Positions 60,697 to 64,000 of a stretch of 64,000 nt of DNA are shown one piece after another. The first letter of the stretch is position 1; the number at the start of each line of letters is the position of its first letter. The translations under genes and the position numbers were made by a program. Source of the DNA: Verrucomicrobiales bacterium (lineage in GTDB: Bacteria > Verrucomicrobiota > Verrucomicrobiia > Verrucomicrobiales > DEV007). The notes under the pieces were generated by a model that saw only the letters and a program-made list of their open reading frames with translations, ran no database searches and was not told where the DNA came from. Location: positions 1 to 64,000 of the forward strand of contig JARGPJ010000003.1 in assembly GCA_029212615.1 (NCBI GenBank), written 5' to 3'.

Positions 60697-63135
60697 CTAC
60701 TCGTTCAGCAAATACGCCAGCAGGTCCCTGATCTCTTCGGGTTGCAGTGGCATGAGCAAACCGGGGGGCATCAAGGAAATGTCCAGTTCGGTGCTGCTGA
60801 CGATGTCGGGTTTCAAGACGGAAAATTCCTTCCCGTCGATGCCAAGATAGGTTTCTCTAGTTCCACCTTTGCGAAGGACGAATCCCATGGTCGAAGTGCC
60901 GTCGGTTTTGAGGACCTGCCAGGGAAGATATTGTGGCGCGATGCTTTCAGCCGGGTTCAGGATATGGGTCAGGAGCCATTTCTCGTCGATCCCGGACTGC
61001 TGATGAATGGTGGAGAGGTCAGGGCCGACCATGCGTCCGCGTCCATCCATTTCGTGGCAGGTCGCACAGGTTGCGAGACGGGGGTGAAAATAGATGCGAC
61101 GTCCGGCTTCGAGGTCGGGCTCGCCGGGGAGAGTATCGAGAAGGGCTGACCATTCGACAGCGTCAAAGTTGGCCGGCTTGGGTTTGAGTTCTCTGGAGCT
61201 GAGTCCGGCTCCTGCAAGAGCCCGCCGGGCTTCAGCCGCAACGGCTGGATCGGCGTCGGTGGAGAGCTGAGTGAGAAGGCCGGCATGGGTATCAGCCGCC
61301 GAGGCAAGTCCAAGGACGGACTCGGCGCGTAGTTGCGAAGGTTGTTCGCGATCCGATGCGAGGGCGACAAGAGTTGGAATCCGATCCGGTGAAGTGGCTG
61401 ACTGTAGATTACGTACTGCTTCGAGCCGGATCACGGGCGGGTTCTTCAGCGCCATCTGAGTGAGCCGTTCGATTGGAAGATCATCTGCCGGCATGAGACT
61501 GAGCGCGAGGGCGCGAAGGGCGGGGTCGCGAGATCTGTCGTTGAAGAGCGATCTGAGCTGATCTGGATTTGGACTGTCCGATGGCTTCTCGCCTTCGAGG
61601 GTTTGTTCGGCGGCGAGAATCGCAAAAAGGAGCGGTTGTGATAGGCCGTCGCGATCGATCTGCTCATGCAATTGTGCCTTGTATTCAGTGAGATTCTCAT
61701 CAGCGATCCACTTGACCGCGACGAAGCAGACCGCTTCATCGAAATCGCGAAGCAAGTCCGGGATTTGAGCGCGAGCGGATGCTTTTCCGGATCGCTTCAT
61801 GGCGACGGCGTAGTGGGAGCGCGCGATTGGACTCTCCATGGATCTCCAGTCATGATCAGGGTTTTGTGCCACCATTCGAATCGCCTCAGTCCGGACGTAA
61901 GGATCGGCATCCCCGAGGGACGAAGCCGCCTCGTCGAGACTCATTGCTGAGAAATTGTTTGGTTCTGTCAGGGAAAAGTCGACCGGCGTTTTGAATTTCA
62001 CTTTCCACACTCGTCCTTCGCCATGGACGGGGTAGTTTCTGAGCACCCAGTCGGTGATGTAGAGCTCGGTGCCGTCAGCATTGTAGGAAAAGTGTACGGG
62101 ACGGAACTGATTGGAGCCTCCGAGAAAAAGATTTCTTGAGGCGCTGAAACTGCGTCCATCGGGCTCGAGCGCGTGACGGTAGACCCGGTTGTCGGCCCAG
62201 GAGGCGACGAGTAACTCTCCGGATCCGAAAGGGATCACGCCACAGGCGCCTTCACCGATTGGGGCGACCATGCCGAGTGTTCCCGGAAATTCTCCGGTCC
62301 AGGTTTGGAGGGGGTGTCGTCCGGAACGACCGTAGCGAAATTCGAATCCGAAGTCGGCGCCTTTAACGATGTGGAGGAGGCGGTTGGGAGGACTGCCTCC
62401 AGGGTCATTGTCAGTCGCGAAGAGATTACCGGCGAGGTCGAAGCTCATTCCGAAAGGATTCCAGTGTCCGGTGGAAAGCTTCTCCAATTCCGATCCATCA
62501 AGACGGCACCGATAGGTAGAGCCCCCTTCCCCGCCTCCCGAGAGGCGGGTGTCGTCTGTGCCGATGAAGGTGTAGTCAAAGCCCAGGTTCTCTCCGAATC
62601 CGAAATAGAGCCAGGTCGGGTCATGAGGGTTGATCGCCAGTCCGCCGACGCCATCATGCGGATAATCGCATTCGGTATCACAATGAACGATGATCTCGGG
62701 GTCTCCGGCTGCGACCTCGAGGTTCGCGGCATCGGGGAAGCGAAAGACATCCCATCGGGTTGTCGCGTAGAGGCTTCCATCGGTTGCGAAGAGAAGGTCG
62801 GTGCTGGTCTCGAAGCCTTCGTAGAAAATGGAGCGTTTGTCATGGACGCCGTCCCCGTCGGTGTCTTCAAAGGTGTAGATTCGATCGGTTTCCGGTCCTT
62901 CGTATTCTTCCGGGCGATGGTGCGTGTGGTTTTCCTGAACAAAGATCCGTCCATCCGGCGCGACGGCGATCCCGGTGGGGGTGACAATGTCAGGACTTTC
63001 CGCGAACAGAGTGACAGCTTCGATATTCGGATGATGAATCGTGAGATCCTCGGCGTGGGTGAACAAGGCACAGGTTCCCGCTGAGGCGATCAGGGCTGGA
63101 GAGAAAATCAATCGTTGGATGGATGGCAGCTTCAT
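60697..63135 (-). CDS. PVC-type membrane-bound dehydrogenase / HEAT / CxxCH cytochrome
   Basis: From the ATG at 63135 the protein has 812 residues with a signal peptide (LIFSPALIASAGTCALFTHA). The N-terminal half is a beta-propeller like the putative membrane-bound dehydrogenase domain TIGR02604 of Pirellula and Verrucomicrobium: TPTGIAVAPDGRIFVQE, DTDGDGVHDKR, STGHWNPFGMSFDLAGNLFATDND. The middle, about 420-650, has HEAT-like repeats (DPYVRTEAIRMVAQNP; QLRAESVLGLASAADTH). The C-terminal part has the haem motif CATCH in LATCATCHEMDGRGRMVGPDLS and a distal GLLMPLQPEEIRDLLAYL, as in TIGR02603. It probably oxidises sugars or alcohols in the periplasm and passes electrons to the bound haem c. The upstream in-frame ATG (63249) lacks a signal sequence. 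Confidence 0.9.
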   Translation of the reverse strand: MKLPSIQRLIFSPALIASAGTCALFTHAEDLTIHHPNIEAVTLFAESPDIVTPTGIAVAPDGRIFVQENHTHHRPEEYEGPETDRIYTFEDTDGDGVHDKRSIFYEGFETSTDLLFATDGSLYATTRWDVFRFPDAANLEVAAGDPEIIVHCDTECDYPHDGVGGLAINPHDPTWLYFGFGENLGFDYTFIGTDDTRLSGGGEGGSTYRCRLDGSELEKLSTGHWNPFGMSFDLAGNLFATDNDPGGSPPNRLLHIVKGADFGFEFRYGRSGRHPLQTWTGEFPGTLGMVAPIGEGACGVIPFGSGELLVASWADNRVYRHALEPDGRSFSASRNLFLGGSNQFRPVHFSYNADGTELYITDWVLRNYPVHGEGRVWKVKFKTPVDFSLTEPNNFSAMSLDEAASSLGDADPYVRTEAIRMVAQNPDHDWRSMESPIARSHYAVAMKRSGKASARAQIPDLLRDFDEAVCFVAVKWIADENLTEYKAQLHEQIDRDGLSQPLLFAILAAEQTLEGEKPSDSPNPDQLRSLFNDRSRDPALRALALSLMPADDLPIERLTQMALKNPPVIRLEAVRNLQSATSPDRIPTLVALASDREQPSQLRAESVLGLASAADTHAGLLTQLSTDADPAVAAEARRALAGAGLSSRELKPKPANFDAVEWSALLDTLPGEPDLEAGRRIYFHPRLATCATCHEMDGRGRMVGPDLSTIHQQSGIDEKWLLTHILNPAESIAPQYLPWQVLKTDGTSTMGFVLRKGGTRETYLGIDGKEFSVLKPDIVSSTELDISLMPPGLLMPLQPEEIRDLLAYLLNE

Positions 63136-63364
63136 GAGAAAGGAGATTTCGGGCTGACCATAGGCAATTAAAGGCGGGGCGAACAGTCCCTCAATCCGGT
63201 CACATTTCCTGCTTTCCATGAATTCTTTAATCATGTTGCCGTGGCTCATGTTATTTCGAAGTTATTTTCAGTTACAGGGATTCTGCGCGCTCGTCCTGGT
63301 CGTGTTTTGCAGTTTCTGTTTCTCTCCGGAATTGTTCTCAGAAGAGGAAGGTGTCAAAACGCAG
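63136..63364. other. Region upstream of the cytochrome gene
   Basis: This stretch lies between the signal-peptide start of the cytochrome and dispersed repeat copy E. No convincing promoter or other gene was identified. Confidence 0.3.
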
Positions 63365-63440
63365 AACTGCCCCCCCTCCTACCCGGGGCGATCCGCGATG
63401 ACCGAACGTTGGGGTTGAAAAAGCGAATTCCTAGCAGTCA
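63365..63440 (+). repeat. Dispersed repeat, copy E
   Basis: 76 bp, almost identical to copy D (60378-60453) and clearly related to copies A, B and C. It lies between the cytochrome gene and the methyltransferase gene. Confidence 0.88.
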
Positions 63441-63543
63441 CCCGACCGAGCCCTAGGGACTCGGCTACAGGCTGGCGCTGCATTGGGACTCCGATAATGC
63501 AGGGCAACTGTAGTGCTTTCCAATAGTCCGGTCGCGGGGCCAG

Positions 63544-63595
63544 CACGTCGAGATTTCGACGTGAGGCGCTCCCGACGCCCACGGGCGCCGGGAGC
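63544..63595. terminator. Two adjacent hairpins
   Basis: CACGTCGA (63544-63551) and TCGACGTG (63556-63563) form a perfect 8-bp stem with a GATT loop. Then GCTCCCG (63568-63574) pairs with CGGGAGC (63589-63595), enclosing CGCCC/GGGCG. They lie about 90 bp beyond the methyltransferase stop and could end its transcription, but no T-run follows; they may instead be a dispersed palindromic unit. Confidence 0.45.
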
Positions 63596-63682
63596 TCTCA
63601 AAGGCCTCGATGGTACCCTCTGTCGACTCAGCTAAATGGGCGCAACGGACGATACCATTGTGAAATACGATTGTCTTTCCGA

Positions 63683-64000
63683 TTACCGTTTGGCTTCCAG
63701 GATCAGGTTGAAGGGCGTTTCAGCCACGCGTTGGAGGCTAGGAAAACCGGCCTCCCGGGCGACTCCTCGCAATCTTGCTTCACCCGCCTGAGCACCCAGA
63801 GCCGCTCCGACTTCCTGACTGCGTGAGCCCGGTGTGCAAACCATGGTCGAAAACGCGTAGTAGAGTCTTCCTACGGGATTGAGATTGTCCTCGAGCTTGT
63901 CTCCGGCCATCGGCTCCACCAACATCAGGCTTCCATCTGGTTTGAGCGTTTCGAATATATGTTGGCAAGCGCCAACAGGGTCACCCATGTCATGCAAAGC
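63683..64000 (-). CDS. SAM-dependent methyltransferase, C-terminal end (truncated by window edge)
   Basis: The frame is open to base 64000, so the gene starts outside the window; 106 codons are visible. ALHDMGDPVGACQHIFETLKP, then DGSLMLVEPMAGD is the usual post-motif of class I methyltransferases: an acidic DMGDP loop, then a strand with LVEPM. The end, QEVGAALGAQAGEARLRGVA...AGFPSLQRVAETPFNLILEAKR, is highly characteristic of a group of small-molecule methyltransferases. The substrate is not evident. Confidence 0.83.
   Translation of the reverse strand, partial: ALHDMGDPVGACQHIFETLKPDGSLMLVEPMAGDKLEDNLNPVGRLYYAFSTMVCTPGSRSQEVGAALGAQAGEARLRGVAREAGFPSLQRVAETPFNLILEAKR

Noticed and set aside
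60422-60850. 142-codon plus-strand frame downstream of the autotransporter
   Set aside because: It begins inside dispersed repeat D, matches no family, and overlaps the end of the cytochrome gene on the other strand.

Overview
The window reads as chromosomal DNA from a member of the PVC superphylum, most likely a Verrucomicrobiota bacterium. This rests on gene families: a PVC-type membrane dehydrogenase-HEAT-CxxCH cytochrome, a formylglycine sulfatase beside a Tat-exported Gfo/Idh/MocA oxidoreductase, an autotransporter with T5SS/PEP-CTERM-type repeats, and a LEPR-XLL giant surface protein. No species can be named from the sequence alone.

Layout. (1) 1-5786 (minus, cut by the left edge) is the N-terminal 1,928 codons of a filamentous-haemagglutinin/TpsA-like exoprotein. 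Reading frames on the other strand are shadows. It carries 37-residue repeats and a nearly perfect in-frame 1,545-bp tandem duplication. (2) 5897-9990 holds a sulfatase (minus), a divergent Gfo/Idh/MocA oxidoreductase (plus) and a MarR regulator with a perfect palindrome over its promoter. (3) 10493-51874 (minus) is one gene train of about 41 kb. In transcription order it encodes a DUF3467-like protein, a GAF-HlyD fusion, a PqqD-like/M50 peptidase/HlyD fusion, a HemN-like radical SAM enzyme, two 2OG-Fe(II) oxygenases, a 9,748-residue LEPR-XLL protein, a TolC-like outer-membrane protein, a shortened SecA paralogue and a second HlyD adaptor. (4) 51952-53030 is a repeat-rich junction with a possible small gene, a tRNA 3'-end remnant and short repeats. 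(5) 53031-59878 holds a LuxR-type regulator followed by a 1,954-residue type Va autotransporter. (6) 59879-60696 is a second repeat-rich gap with a 36-bp tandem array and a tRNA-Leu-like 5' remnant. (7) 60697-64000 (minus) holds the PVC cytochrome and the C-terminal end of a SAM methyltransferase cut by the right edge.

The centre of interest is region 3. It looks like a dedicated export and maturation system for a protein of roughly 1 MDa. TolC, two HlyD-bearing membrane proteins and a periplasmic HlyD could form the envelope conduit. The only recognisable motor ATPase is a SecA-like protein that ends before the scaffold and two-helix-finger region; no ABC exporter ATPase is encoded in the train. 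A radical SAM enzyme and two oxygenases lie immediately upstream of the giant gene, which suggests post-translational modification of the exported protein. Including the TpsA-like protein and the autotransporter, three large surface proteins with three different export logics lie within 64 kb. Family assignments come from motifs read by eye; no database search was run.
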